NCBI GenBank assembly: GCA_022316685.1 | Contig: JAKJHU010001559.1 | Coordinates: 1-64,000 of the forward strand | DNA: 64,000 nucleotides | Direction of reading: 5' to 3' | Source of the DNA: Progne subis subis | Lineage: Eukaryota; Chordata; Aves; Passeriformes; Hirundinidae | In this document: one piece after another, positions 45,913 through 56,800 of the stretch | How the letters are laid out: each line of letters opens with the position of its first letter | How positions within the stretch are numbered: position 1 is the first letter of the stretch | The notes under the pieces: generated by a model | What the model saw: the letters and a program-made list of their open reading frames with translations, nothing else | Databases searched by the model: none | Told to the model about the DNA's origin: nothing | Translations under genes and position numbers: made by a program

Positions 45913-48445
45913 ACATGTGGCTTGCTTGGGGCTGTAGGATCAAATACAAATCCCTTGGCTCCCCCTTGATCCCTGGCCAGGCTTCAGGAATAACCCAAGA
46001 GCAGAATGAAACCAGATGTTCCTGCACTGGAAGAGGTGTCAGCTTGTTTATTCAATGTTATAAAAGCTGGGATCTCTCACAGCAAGGCTGAAGCCTCTGT
46101 GCCTTCAGCTGGAAGCACCACAAGAATTGCCAGTTTATACCAGGAGGGCCTCCCCAGCTGATGTGTGCATCTGGAGGACGGTAAAGTCTGAGGGTAACTG
46201 GTGATGAATCTTTCTTAATCACTACAGAAAATCTTTGTAGTAATAATCAAATGCATTGCTGAACTCATCCCTTTGTGATTCTTTGCAGTTCTGCAATACA
46301 GTAAATTCCACCTTAAATTGGTGTTTGTGTCTTTTCTGCGGAACCCTGCCCCCTGGCAAAACACCTTTGAAGTCAGGCCATTCCATGATTCCCTGTTCTC
46401 ACCCTAGCAGAGCTGGTGCTGTCATTACAGACCAGCCTTTACAGCTTTGGGGGTTTTGACGCAGTCACACAACCCTGAAAATTATCTGTTTGCCATATTA
46501 TGTCAGCTTCGTAAAATGTTTACAGCTTTGTAGCTGGATTCTCACAGTCTGTACTGTAAAGTATCATGTTGTCCACATTTCATTCTGATGAGAGTCAACT
46601 GATTGATTCATAGCCTGATAAGTGGGATGGAGAGGTGGTAACCTTGTTCTCCAATTCCTGGTCATGATTCAGAATCTGTAAAAGTGAGGTCATTATAAAT
46701 AATATAAAGTTCTTCAGAATTCATCTTACTGGAGTCAGATCTGTGAGTATCTTATGTGAACTCTAGTGACAATTGTCCAAGTGTCCATTCAGCCGGATAT
46801 TGGAGAGATTTATTCCATGCATAAAACCTTCTCGAGCACTCAGCTTCCACCCCACCAAGGCCACGAGACACTTACCAGCACAGGTATCGATGCCAGGAGC
46901 TGGGACTCAGGCTCCGAGGGCTCCTCACCCTTCCAGAGCCTTCAGGGGCAGCTTTCCCTCGGGAATCCCTGCAGATTTGGGCAATCTGTGCAAGGGCTGT
47001 GGGCTCTGATTCACCTCACAGCAGATGCTCCCGTTGGTCCAACAAGAAGATCAGTGGGAAGAAAAGGCCTGAAATCCTAAAGGAAAAGACCAGACCATCA
47101 GGAGAACCCACCCATCAAGGTGGAGGATTTATTCCAGGGAGAACTGGAGGCCAACCCTTCTCCTCCACTGGGGATTGCCCAGGCAGCAAAGACTCCTCAG
47201 GGCTCTTCTGGGGAGGTGACCAGAGCAGGGTTTCACCTGGGACCTATATCCATGTTCCCTCACCAGAAGGAAGCTGGGCGTGCTGGAGGCGTGGGACACA
47301 GCAAAGCCCCTGAAGGTCAACAAGGCCAAGTGCAGGTGCTGTCCCTGGGTCAGGACATTGCCAGGCACAGACACAAGCTGGGAAGAGAATGGATTGAGAG
47401 CAGCCCTGAGGACAAGGACTTGAGGGTGCTGATGGGTGAGAGGCTGTCCTGGGAACATCTGTGCTCTCGGGGCAGCAGACAAGGTGTGGAGGGGCCAGAG
47501 CCAGGGGAACAGCACTGACCATGGGACAGCACGGGCCCTGTCCCACCACTGCCCACATCACACAGCTGCTGCTGGGGGCAAGCTCAGGGCCTTGGAGTGG
47601 GGGGGAGAAACAGTGCAGGGCTTGGATCCCAGCAGCCACTGAGCCCCACCTGCAGCTCGTGTGCTCCCACCAGCAGGATGGGGACAGGAGGGGGACAGCA
47701 GAAGCAGGAAAAGCCACTGGCTCAAGATAAGAGCAGTTCAACCACAGAGGAAAGCTGGGTGTGCTGGGAGAGCACAGGAGGGACCTTGGACACCAAGTGC
47801 CCTTGATGGCCACATGTCCATCTGAACCATGGGCAGCAGAGACTCAGTGTGGCACAGCTGCTCAGGAAGGGAACTGCTGGCTCAGGGTCACTGCTGGAGC
47901 TTGTCCACTTGAACCACTTGTCCCAGCCCCGTCCTCTCACAAATTCTCTCACAATGGAGCACTCGTAGCACGGCTTCTGTCGCTGGAGTCAGAGACTGCC
48001 CTGCACAATACTAACTCCAGCCCTGCCACACCATGAACCTGCCCCCAGGGCACCCCTGGCAGTCCCTGCACGGCTTCCCATTGCTGCAGGAATAGGGAAA
48101 AAGCCCCATGTGACTGTGTCAGTGCCCGCAGAGAGGCACTAAGCACATTCAGGGCATAACTTGGGATCGAGTTCCTGCTTGGAAGCTATAGAGGGAAACA
48201 GCAAGGCTGGCAGCAGGACGTGCCATGGGAATGCCGGCACCCCATCTCATGGAACAGCACCCAAGAGATTTTTCCCCAGCCCTACCCCAGGGAAAGGGGC
48301 TCTGGGAACACTGCTAACTTTGAGGGGCTGCCCCAGGAACCAGTGCTCTCTGAGTGGTGACGCTTAGACTGTGAGAGAGGAGAATCCCACCCTCCTTGCA
48401 CGGGGAGGAAATGGAATGATCCCCCACGGCTCCTGCCATCAGCAG
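45913..48445. other. Copy B upstream DNA paralogous to 9,340-11,985, no gene seen
   Basis: Closely matches the copy A intron, including the minus-strand TATA/AATAAA pair near 46,030-46,145. No supported gene. Confidence 0.55.
46484..46774. mobile_element. About 290 bp AT-rich insertion flanked by AATT
   Basis: Copy A reads gaaaattgtcccagtg without interruption (about 9,890). Copy B has gaaaatt, then 287 extra bases, then aattgtccaagtg. A short AATT repeat at both ends suggests an inserted non-autonomous element, but deletion from copy A cannot be excluded. No coding potential. Confidence 0.5.
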
Positions 48446-48449
48446 AGCG

Positions 48450-48950
48450 CAGCCATCCGGCCCCACCGCGGGGCTGGGGGTGCCCGAGCCGGGCACGGGC
48501 TGGCGGCATGGAAGGGGCTCCGCAAGGGATCTGTGCCCGGCCAGCCCCGCTGCCAGCTCTCGGGCCAGGCTTTGCGCCTCTGCAGACTTCGCTCTGCCCC
48601 TCCATCCGCCCGCATCCCTCCTCCTTCCCTCGCCGCTCCGCTCCCACCCGTCTGAGCCCGGCCCCCGCTCCCCGCTCAGCCCCGCAGCGCACACGGCTCC
48701 CCCGAGCTCCCCCGAAGCGGCTGCCAGCAAAGGCGGCTTCCTGCAGCCCACGGAGGAGCAGACAGCGCCCGCCCGCTGCCCTCAGAGCCCTCTTCTCCTG
48801 CCCTGCCATCTCCCCAGCCCTGGCAAAACACCGGCAACAGGAGGCAGGAGCCCGACAAGATCCCGCTCCCTGCTGCTGCCGGCCCCACAGCTCATCCCCA
48901 GGGCCCTACCTTCTCCCTCCGTGCCCCGCAGCTCCTGGGACGGGACAAGC
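48450..48950 (-). promoter_or_regulatory. CpG island of copy B, orphaned promoter candidate
   Basis: Paralogue of 11,990-12,480 with near-identical sequence and a conserved minus-strand donor GAGAAG|GTAGGG (GT at 48908-48909). The downstream VLIG coding start and acceptor have been deleted, so any transcript from here would run into the LTR array. Confidence 0.5.
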
Positions 48951-49025
48951 CCAGCACAGCCCCTCTTCATGCAGCCCTGACACTCCGGTAAATGCGACTT
49001 CTCCTGCTCCAGAGGCAGCGGGGCA

Positions 49026-49070
49026 ATTCCAGAAATCAGGCGTTTCATTGCCCAGAATGCAAAAGTGAAC
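49026..49070. promoter_or_regulatory. Decayed GAS and ISRE positions of copy B
   Basis: Counterparts of 12,556-12,595 read TTCCAGAAA and AAAAGTGAAC; neither keeps the consensus core. This fits loss of interferon control in the pseudogene copy. Confidence 0.5.
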
Positions 49071-49334
49071 TCCTCTTTTGGAGTCAGATTGCATTACGGT
49101 CAAATTCCACACCAGCTGTGGTTTGAGTCGGCTCACAGTCAACACCGTGTGTTGCAGACATCTGACCCTTAACTCTTGTGCTGACTGCCGGTAATGATAC
49201 TGTAAACTGTGAGAGCTGGATATACATGTAAGAAAAGGAGGAGAGGGTCTTTGGAGAAAGGCCTGGAGAGACATGACAAAGGTGGAATGGGTTCCCACTG
49301 TCACAGGACAGGGATAGATGGGATATTGGGAAGG

Positions 49335-49610
49335 AATTCTTCCCTGGGAGAGGTTGTGAGAGGCTGGGACACAATTGCCAGAGGAGCAGTGGCTGCTGCA
49401 TTCCAATTCCCGTATTCCAGGCTGCATTCCAATTCCACTATCCCAGGTTACTCCAAGAACCATCCATCTGGCCATCCTCTGACACTTCCCCTGTGCCAGG
49501 GCCTGCCTGCCCTCACAAGGAAAAATTCCTTCCCAATATCCCATCTAACCCTGCCCTCTGGCAGTGGGAAGCCATTTCCCCCTGTCCTGGCCCTCCAGAC
49601 TCACATCCAA
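49335..49610. repeat. CR1-derived fragments, uninterrupted version of the ERV target
   Basis: Shows the pre-insertion arrangement of the copy A provirus site at about 49,576-49,590 (ttccccctgtcctggccctcc). Confidence 0.5.
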
Positions 49611-50212
49611 ACTCCCTCTCCAGCAGAGGAAGCAAAGCAGAACAGACACCTCTGTGAACACTCCCAAGGGCCCCATTTCCCCACTCCCACACATTTACAG
49701 AAGGAGGTTGCCCAGAAGCTGGGCACGAGGCCATCTGCAGACAGTTGCTAACATCCTGACCTCTGGCATCCAACTGCAAGTTTGTACACAGAAATAGCAG
49801 AGCCTGGCTGCAGCTTTCTTGGCAGTGGACATCCCACACCTGACAGTAACAGAGGACAGACAGAGGACATTCAACATGCGACTAGAACAGGGTGCCTGAA
49901 TTCCCTTGGGATGTGGACACACAAATCCTGCTCCACGGCCTCAAAACAAGCCCTGGAGTTTGGATATCGAGACCTCCAGCCTGCCAGGACCTCAGACATC
50001 ACCTGCCCCAGTGTGACAAGTCACAAGTGCTGGAGCAGACACCTCTGGCATTTGTCCAGCCTCAGGGGAAGCCTCAGCACCTGCCAGGCAGGGCTGGCAC
50101 ACATCACCTACAGAGCATGGATTTGGTCCCTCCCTTCCCAGTTTAGCTTAGCCTGTCTCCAGAGGGATCTTTCCAGCACCCAAAGAATTCCCTGCTCCTG
50201 CAGGAGTGTTAC

Positions 50213-50756
50213 AGGCACAGAACCCCAGGATCAGTGAGGTTGGAAAAGCCCTCCCAGCCCACCGAGTCCAACCTGTGCCTGATGCCCACCTTGTCACCAG
50301 CCCAGAGCACTGAGTGCCACCTCCCAGGAATTCCTTGGACACCTCCAGGGATGGGGACTCCAAACGTCTGTGGGCAGCCCCTGCCAAGGCATGAGTCCCC
50401 TTTCCATGGAGAAATTCCTCCTGGTGTCCCAGCTGAGCCTGGCCTGGCCCAGCCTGAGGCCCTTTCCCCTTGTCCTGTCCCTGTTCCCTGGGAGCAGATC
50501 CCGATCCCTCCTGGCTGTCCCCTCCTGTCAGGGACTTGTGCAGAGCCACAGGGTGCCACTGAGCCTCTTTTTTTCCAGGCTCAGCCCCTTTCCAGCTCCC
50601 TCAGCCTCTCCTGGGCCTCCATTCCCTTTCCCAGCTCCCTCAGCCTCTCCTGGGCCTCCATTCCCTTTCCCAGCTCCGTTCCTTCCCTGGACACGCTCCA
50701 GGCCCTGCAGGTCTCTCTTGTCAGGAGGGTTCCAGAGCTGCCCCAGCACTGGAGGT
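50213..50756 (-). repeat. CR1 LINE 3' copy (about 540 bp) with an internal 39 bp duplication
   Basis: Reads as the reverse complement of avian CR1: aaccccaggatcagtgaggttgg, then ggaattccttggacacctcc, and tgtcctgtccctgttccc. The unit starting agctccctcagcctctcctg is repeated at 50594-50632 and 50633-50671. It sits exactly where the A/B similarity stops. Confidence 0.9.
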
Positions 50757-51258
50757 AGATATCAGGGTGGTATCCAGGTCAATTTCCCCTTATCTCTGAT
50801 GCTAAACAGAAAGGGCATACCAGTAACACCAGCCACTGTATGATATCATTAGCAATGCAAGATTTGAACCCTTCAAAAACTGGTGGGGTAGACCCAAAGA
50901 GTGGTGGGAAGGGTTGGGAAAAAATTTCCCACGGTGTCATTCCTCACAGTAGGTACCATTGTTAAAGTAACCCCAAAACCACACAGTTAGTGTATGATAG
51001 CCCTGAATCCATGTGCCTGCCATCCGGAGGAATTTAAAAACCCACAAATTCCTCACCTTGTTAACCCATATAGCAAACTAGAAAACAGCCACTGTAGCCT
51101 TAATTATAGGGCCCATGTTTAGATAAGGGCCGGTAAATGGGAGAAATATGGCCACCACCACATGCCACCCGAACAAGGGTAAGCCAGACCACGATATCCA
51201 GTACACGAGAATGTAGGCCACTTAAGAACTGTTATTCCTTTTCTCTCAATGCCCTCAT
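50757..51258 (-). other. Possible internal leader of a truncated ERV
   Basis: About 500 bp between the CR1 copy and a primer-binding-like site. No open frame of retroviral type was recognised, so internal coding DNA is missing or very degraded. Confidence 0.35.
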
Positions 51259-51276
51259 GCCTCACATTGGGCACCA
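51259..51276 (-). promoter_or_regulatory. Primer-binding-site-like sequence
   Basis: Minus strand reads TGGTGCCCAATGTGAGGC five bases after the LTR end. This resembles the lysine-tRNA type primer site with three mismatches and gives the element minus orientation. Confidence 0.5.
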
Positions 51277-51281
51277 AATTC

Positions 51282-52000
51282 TGTCTTGGTTTTGAAAGAC
51301 AGTTGTCTGCCAAGGAAAGGGGGAGCCTCCCTTGGAATGGAGAATGTAAACCCCCTTCCCTCCAGACTATTATAATTTTGCAATTAAGGGCTTTCAGGCA
51401 AAGATATGGGAATAGGAGTAACAGTTCTTTACTAGGAATATTTAAAAAGGGAAATACAAATGTAGTAGTACAAAAAGACAAGCAGGAAGCAAATAAAAAT
51501 TCTAGAAAAAACCCTGCCAGAGTCAGGGTATGACCTGACACCCTGTTGCTCAGGGTGTTGGAAGCAGTCCAGATAAATCCTCCTGGAGTAACAGATGTGA
51601 TTCTGTGGAGTAGAGATGGTCCTGTAGAAAGTCCAGTGGTGGTGAGATGGGTCCGGTCTTCCTCGAGGAATCCAGTGGAAAAACCAGATGCCTTGGGTCC
51701 TTCAGTCTCAGTTTTCATCTAGCTAGAAAGAGTTGTCTCCTCCCCACTGTGTGGAGCATCTCCCCATGGGATGATGGAATGTCTCATGTCATTGGTGGGC
51801 CCTAATGGCCCATTATCAGAATAAGTCCCCCTGGAGAATGGAGGCGTGGTGAAAGAGATAAGAAACACCTTGCCACCTGGTTTTAATGGCTGGGCCGCTA
51901 TCAGAAGACATCCACCCTCCCTCCCCCCTCAAGTCACAAGAGATAAGCTCTCACTAGATGAAATAGAGTACATATTTTTTTGGTTACATAATCCAAGACA
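51282..52000 (-). mobile_element. 719 bp LTR with TGTCTTGG...CCAAGACA ends
   Basis: Perfect 8 bp inverted terminal repeats TGTCTTGG (51282-51289) and CCAAGACA (51993-52000). A primer-binding-like site is next to the left end, so this is the 5' LTR of a minus-strand, truncated ERV. A diverged relative lies at 21,281-21,900. Confidence 0.75.
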
Positions 52001-52812
52001 GGCAGGAACATATTCTCTTGGGACAGAGGGAGAAGAAAGGTAGGAAGAAGAGAGCAAAAGTCTCAGCTGGCACAGGCAAGGGTAGCACGTGAGAGACCCT
52101 GCACCCTCCTGATACTCCAGCCCAGGCCTGGGGCCACCCCCCCTTGCTCCATTGAATTTCTCCATTGCACCCAGCTGTGGGCACTGGGACCCCACCACTC
52201 ACTCCAGTAGCTGCACTGGGACATTCCCCATGCAGCCCAGGAGTGACACCATGGTCAGGGGCCCCTCCACTCCCAGTCTGATTCCAGGAGCCAGCCCAAA
52301 TCCCCTCCCAGCCCAGCTGTCCCCAGTCCCTGGCACTCAGCCCTTACAGCACACGTTCTCACAGCCCAGCTCTGGCTCCTGTCACTGGCTCTGGGTCTGC
52401 TTGGCCAGGCTGGGCTTGGCAGAGTTTGGGCCCATTCCCCTTTTGTCCTGCAGGTTCCCAGCTGAGCAGCTCCAGAGCACAGATCCTCCATGGGATCAAC
52501 CTTCTCAGCCTCCATGTGTGTGACAGGCCAGGCTTGGTTCCCAGCGCTGCCTCCCTTGGCACCTGCCACTGACACTGGTTTCCCTGATGTTGTGGTTTGG
52601 GGCTCCCTGCCCTCTCTGCTCTCCCTGCTGACAGTGAAGCTGCTCCTGGAGCAGAGACCCTGAATGGAGCAGAGCCTCTGCTGCCACACCCCCTGACCCA
52701 GTGCCACCCCCGGTCCCCTGTCCATCTGCAGCACACAGAGCTCGAGTCACCCCCAGCTGTGGCTCCCCTGAACACAAAGGAGACACAGAGCAGTGCAGTC
52801 CAAATCAACTCC
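52001..52812. other. Intergenic DNA, no gene seen
   Basis: GC-rich, without duplicated counterpart in the window. Frames on both strands are low-complexity. Confidence 0.4.
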
Positions 52813-52818
52813 TTTATT
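52813..52818 (-). terminator. Polyadenylation signal for the VLIG copy C transcript
   Basis: Plus strand TTTATT gives AATAAA on the minus strand, in the context CTAATAAAGGAG, about 1.0 kb after the copy C stop position. The conserved VLIG 3' flank lies between them, so this is the best candidate for the ancestral transcript end. Confidence 0.5.
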
Positions 52819-53837
52819 AGCAGAGCCTGCAGGGGATGAGGCTGAAGCAGCCCTTCAGCCAGCTCTCCAGGAGGGCTTGGCCCTCGCATTGCCAGCAGGG
52901 TTGCAGCACCTGCACAGCAAAAGCCCCCACAGCTCCCTGGGGCAGAGACAGCTGGTGCCACCTTCTCCAGAGCACGGCTCTGGTGCCACCAGCCTGCCTG
53001 GACAGCACCAGCACTGGCTCCAGGGCTGCTGCCAAAGGTGCTGGCAGACAGGATTCTCCACATGGGGCATTCCAAAGGCTTTTGCTTTTGAAGCACAGAG
53101 GACAAGGACAGGAGCCGCTCCTGACAGGGCTGAGGGGCTGGAGAGAAGGGCAGCAGCCCCAGGCACCTGAGCAGGAGCAGCTGCCCTGGACAGAGACACA
53201 GCACCTCTGAGACAGGGAGTGAAAGCACTGCCTGAGCCTCAGGGCAGTCGTGTCACTGCTTTCCAGAGCCCAGAGGCACAACAGCTCCTGCTGGGAGAAC
53301 AGCCCTCAGATGATCCAGGAGGCTGCACTCAGGGAGGGAAAGATGATGCCCAAAAGCCAAGCAGCCCAGCTTGCAGCCAGCAAGGAGCTGGCCTCAGGTC
53401 CTGCAGGCCTTTCTCCAAGCAGGACACCTCCTTGCTGCAGGAAAACTGCCTTTGGGGCACTGTCCCTTTTTGTCTCACAGCACCTGATCCAAGGGGTGCT
53501 TGGAGTGTTGCCTTTGCCCTTGCCCTGGCCCTTTGATTCAGGCTTGGCCATGAGGCCGATCACCCCAGGGAGTGCGTTTGGTTTGGCTCTGGAACAAAGC
53601 AGAGGGTAATGCTTACAGCAAGAAGGCAAGAGGAGTTTGGCTTTCTCATGAAGCGAGGGTATTGCTGAGTGATGGCTGCAGTAACCACATCTTATTTTCC
53701 AAATTTGGGAGCATTTGGATACCATTGTCTTCATTGGGGTTTGATAACATCATCATTGTAAATGCATTTTGTGGAGAGCCTGGTACAAAGTTCTCCAGAA
53801 CAGCAAAGCTGTTGTTCTTCCTTCCCATGGATGTGGC

Positions 53838-56800
53838 CTAACTCCTGTCCAGCTCAGACAGTACTTGCTGCTTGGTAATTCTCTGCCACGACTCAGGGAT
53901 TTCTCCTTTGCCCTGAAATTTCCCATCGTACAAATCTTCCATCTGTGTCTTGAAATGAGACACAAACCATTTCCAGTACGCCTGCATGGATGAATCAGGA
54001 AGAATTTTCCAGTTGGAAAGAGGAGGTCCTGCATCACGGTATGTCTTATATGAGATCCATTTGCCGTTATCAAACCTGAATTTGAGATTAGTTGCAACAA
54101 GCTGGAACAAATATCAATGACCAGGTGGTTTGTCTTCTGCCACATGGTTCCCATCAGAGCTCGTGGGCGATGGAAGACCACCTGATGGTCTCCGTCGTGA
54201 TTCCACATGGTGTTTGTGCACACAGCCCCACAAAAGGGACACTGCACCAAGCACCCCGAAAATGCTCAGCCAGAATAGTTTGAGGCTGCCTTGAAAATGA
54301 GCTCAGGTCAGCATTAGGAAATTCTTTCTTGAGCCTGTCCCTCAGGTCATCCAGAGCTTCTGCCATGGCACTGCTCAGGAACTCAATGTCGGTGACCTCC
54401 TGGTGCTCGATGCCCTTCAGGTCACTTCTGGGCAAGTTGATCACCTCTGTCACTTCCTTGCAAAATTCATCCAGCCAAAGAGAGACTTTGTCTTCTCTGT
54501 CTTTTCTGTCTTTGACAATTTGGGTTGATGAAGAAACAGCTGACAGGATGTTTCGATAGAGAAGATTAAGGGAGGAATCTAAAAACTTCTCCAGCCTCTT
54601 GCTCTTACCTGAACAGTAACTCTGAACTTGTATAGCAATATATTTGCGAAAAAATCCTCAGGACGCATAAGGTAGCTTTTGAAATACTCAAAATTTTCTT
54701 GTTCTGCCAGGTATCTCAGATGCAAACTTCCAGATTGGCTCTGCTGCCCTGGAAATCTGGGAATTTGCCCTGCATGTCCTCAGCAATGTCTTTAGCTGTC
54801 CTCTCATAGACCTCCCGGTGAAGAGCTGGTTCAATCTTCTCACAAAGGAAACCAGCAAAAGTTGTGATCGAAGTGGCTCCTTGGCAGGAGATCTGGAAAC
54901 ATTGGAGAATCTTCTCTCTTGCTGCTCAGGTACATGACTGGGTCATTTGCCTTTTGGAATGCTTCGTGCATGGCTTTAAAACCTTTCTGCTGCCATTTGC
55001 ACAGATGCAGAGACAAATCTATGCAGTACTCTCTGTTAAAAGTACATTTTGCATTGCTGGGGATGGAGTTCACACCTTTCTGGACTTCATTGAGTATTTC
55101 ATGAATAAAATTTTGACTGTAATCACGTTTTCTCCTGTTCCTTCTTATCAATGTTTGCTCTCACACGTGCTATGATATTGTCTGTGATGTGCTGAAAGTT
55201 GATCACATCAGCACTGAAAATGCTCCAGGATCTGGGATAAAGCCTAAATAAGTTTTCACCATGATGTGTTTCTCCTTGTCAAAAGAAAACCCTCTGTCTT
55301 TGGGAAATGATATGATCTTTGCATGGACACCTGGCTCCTTAAAGTGCTCTAGAAGGACACCTTCAATTTCTGCATCAATGTCCACCCGTTCTGGAGGAGG
55401 AGCAGCACGGGAGACTTCGGTAATCCAACTGTTCCAGACAACAGTAAAGTTGTCCATCACTTCTCTCTCACTGAGGCTCTTCCCTTTCAGAGTCATAGCC
55501 AGCTTCCTGCTCCTTCTCAGGAGCTCATCTTCATATTCCAACTTCCTTGCATCCAGTTTCCTCTGCTCCTTCTGTAGCTCAATGAGATTGTCACATTTCT
55601 TTTTTGTTTCAAGAAGAAGAGTCACTTTTACTTCTTTCAGCTTCAGCTCTGTGCTTGATTTCCACTGCACCAGTATCTCACAGTCTTTATCTTCACTGAA
55701 ATACTTTTCCACTTCTTTCTCAATGGCATCACTTGTCTCTTGCACCTGCCCTTCAAGCTCTTCTCTGGTGACATTCTGCAAGTGCCCATTGCGAATTTGT
55801 TGTCCAGTCTCATCTCTACATCTAAAATGTGACTTCTTAACCTCCAGATCCACTGACTAAAGGCACTTTCCAGTCTCCTGTACACAGCAATCTCCAATGA
55901 ATTCTTGAAGCTGAAAACAAAGTTTTCATTCAGCAAAGCATTCCAGAGGTCAGCAATGCGATCTTTCAGGCTCGAGAGCCTCAAAATGCTTTGCTGTGAC
56001 TGCTGCTTGGCAGCCTGGAGGATTTTACTCTTTAGTTGCTGGACGTTTTGGCTGTAGCTGGGGTTGGGTGGTGCCATTGGGGGTTTCCTTCCACAGGTGA
56101 GCAAAGTAGTGAATGTGGGTGTTCACATCAAAGCCAATGACATCACTGAAGGAGGAGATGTCACAGAATTCCTGCTGGGCTGCTACCACAGTCATTTCAT
56201 CCAGCTTTTCCTGCAAACGCCTTTGTCCTTCCATGTTCTGCTCCTTGGCAGTTATTTCTCCCACGTTTTTGGTGGACAAAGAGGCAGCTTGGGGAAAGAT
56301 TGACTTTCTTCATCCTCAGGAAAGCCTGCACAGCGATCTGAGAACATCTTGCATTTCTGATGGATTTTCTCCAAAGACATTGATCACAGTCAAGTTGCCA
56401 ACACCAATGACAAAGGTGGCCAGCTCGTTGTCATGGTTTCAGGGACTGTTTATTGGCCATCTCAGTGGCACGAAGCCCCTCTGTGTCAACCACCAGCACA
56501 AAATCAAAGCCCAGGTCTTGCTGCAGCTCCTCGCCCACGGGGATGAGCTGCATAAAGGCTCCGCGGGTGCATCTCCCCGCGCTGACGTTGAACTGCAGCC
56601 CAAACATGGCATTCAGCAGGGTGGATTTGCCGGTGCTCTGGATGCCCAGCACGGAGAGCACAAACACTCGTTTGTCCCCCCAGCCTCTCACATTAAGCTG
56701 TCAAAGATTGCTCCCACCCATTGCAAGGGCAGGTAAGAAGCGTCCCCATCCATCAGCTCCATGGGATACCCAAAACCATCAGCTCTGCTGCAATTTCCGG

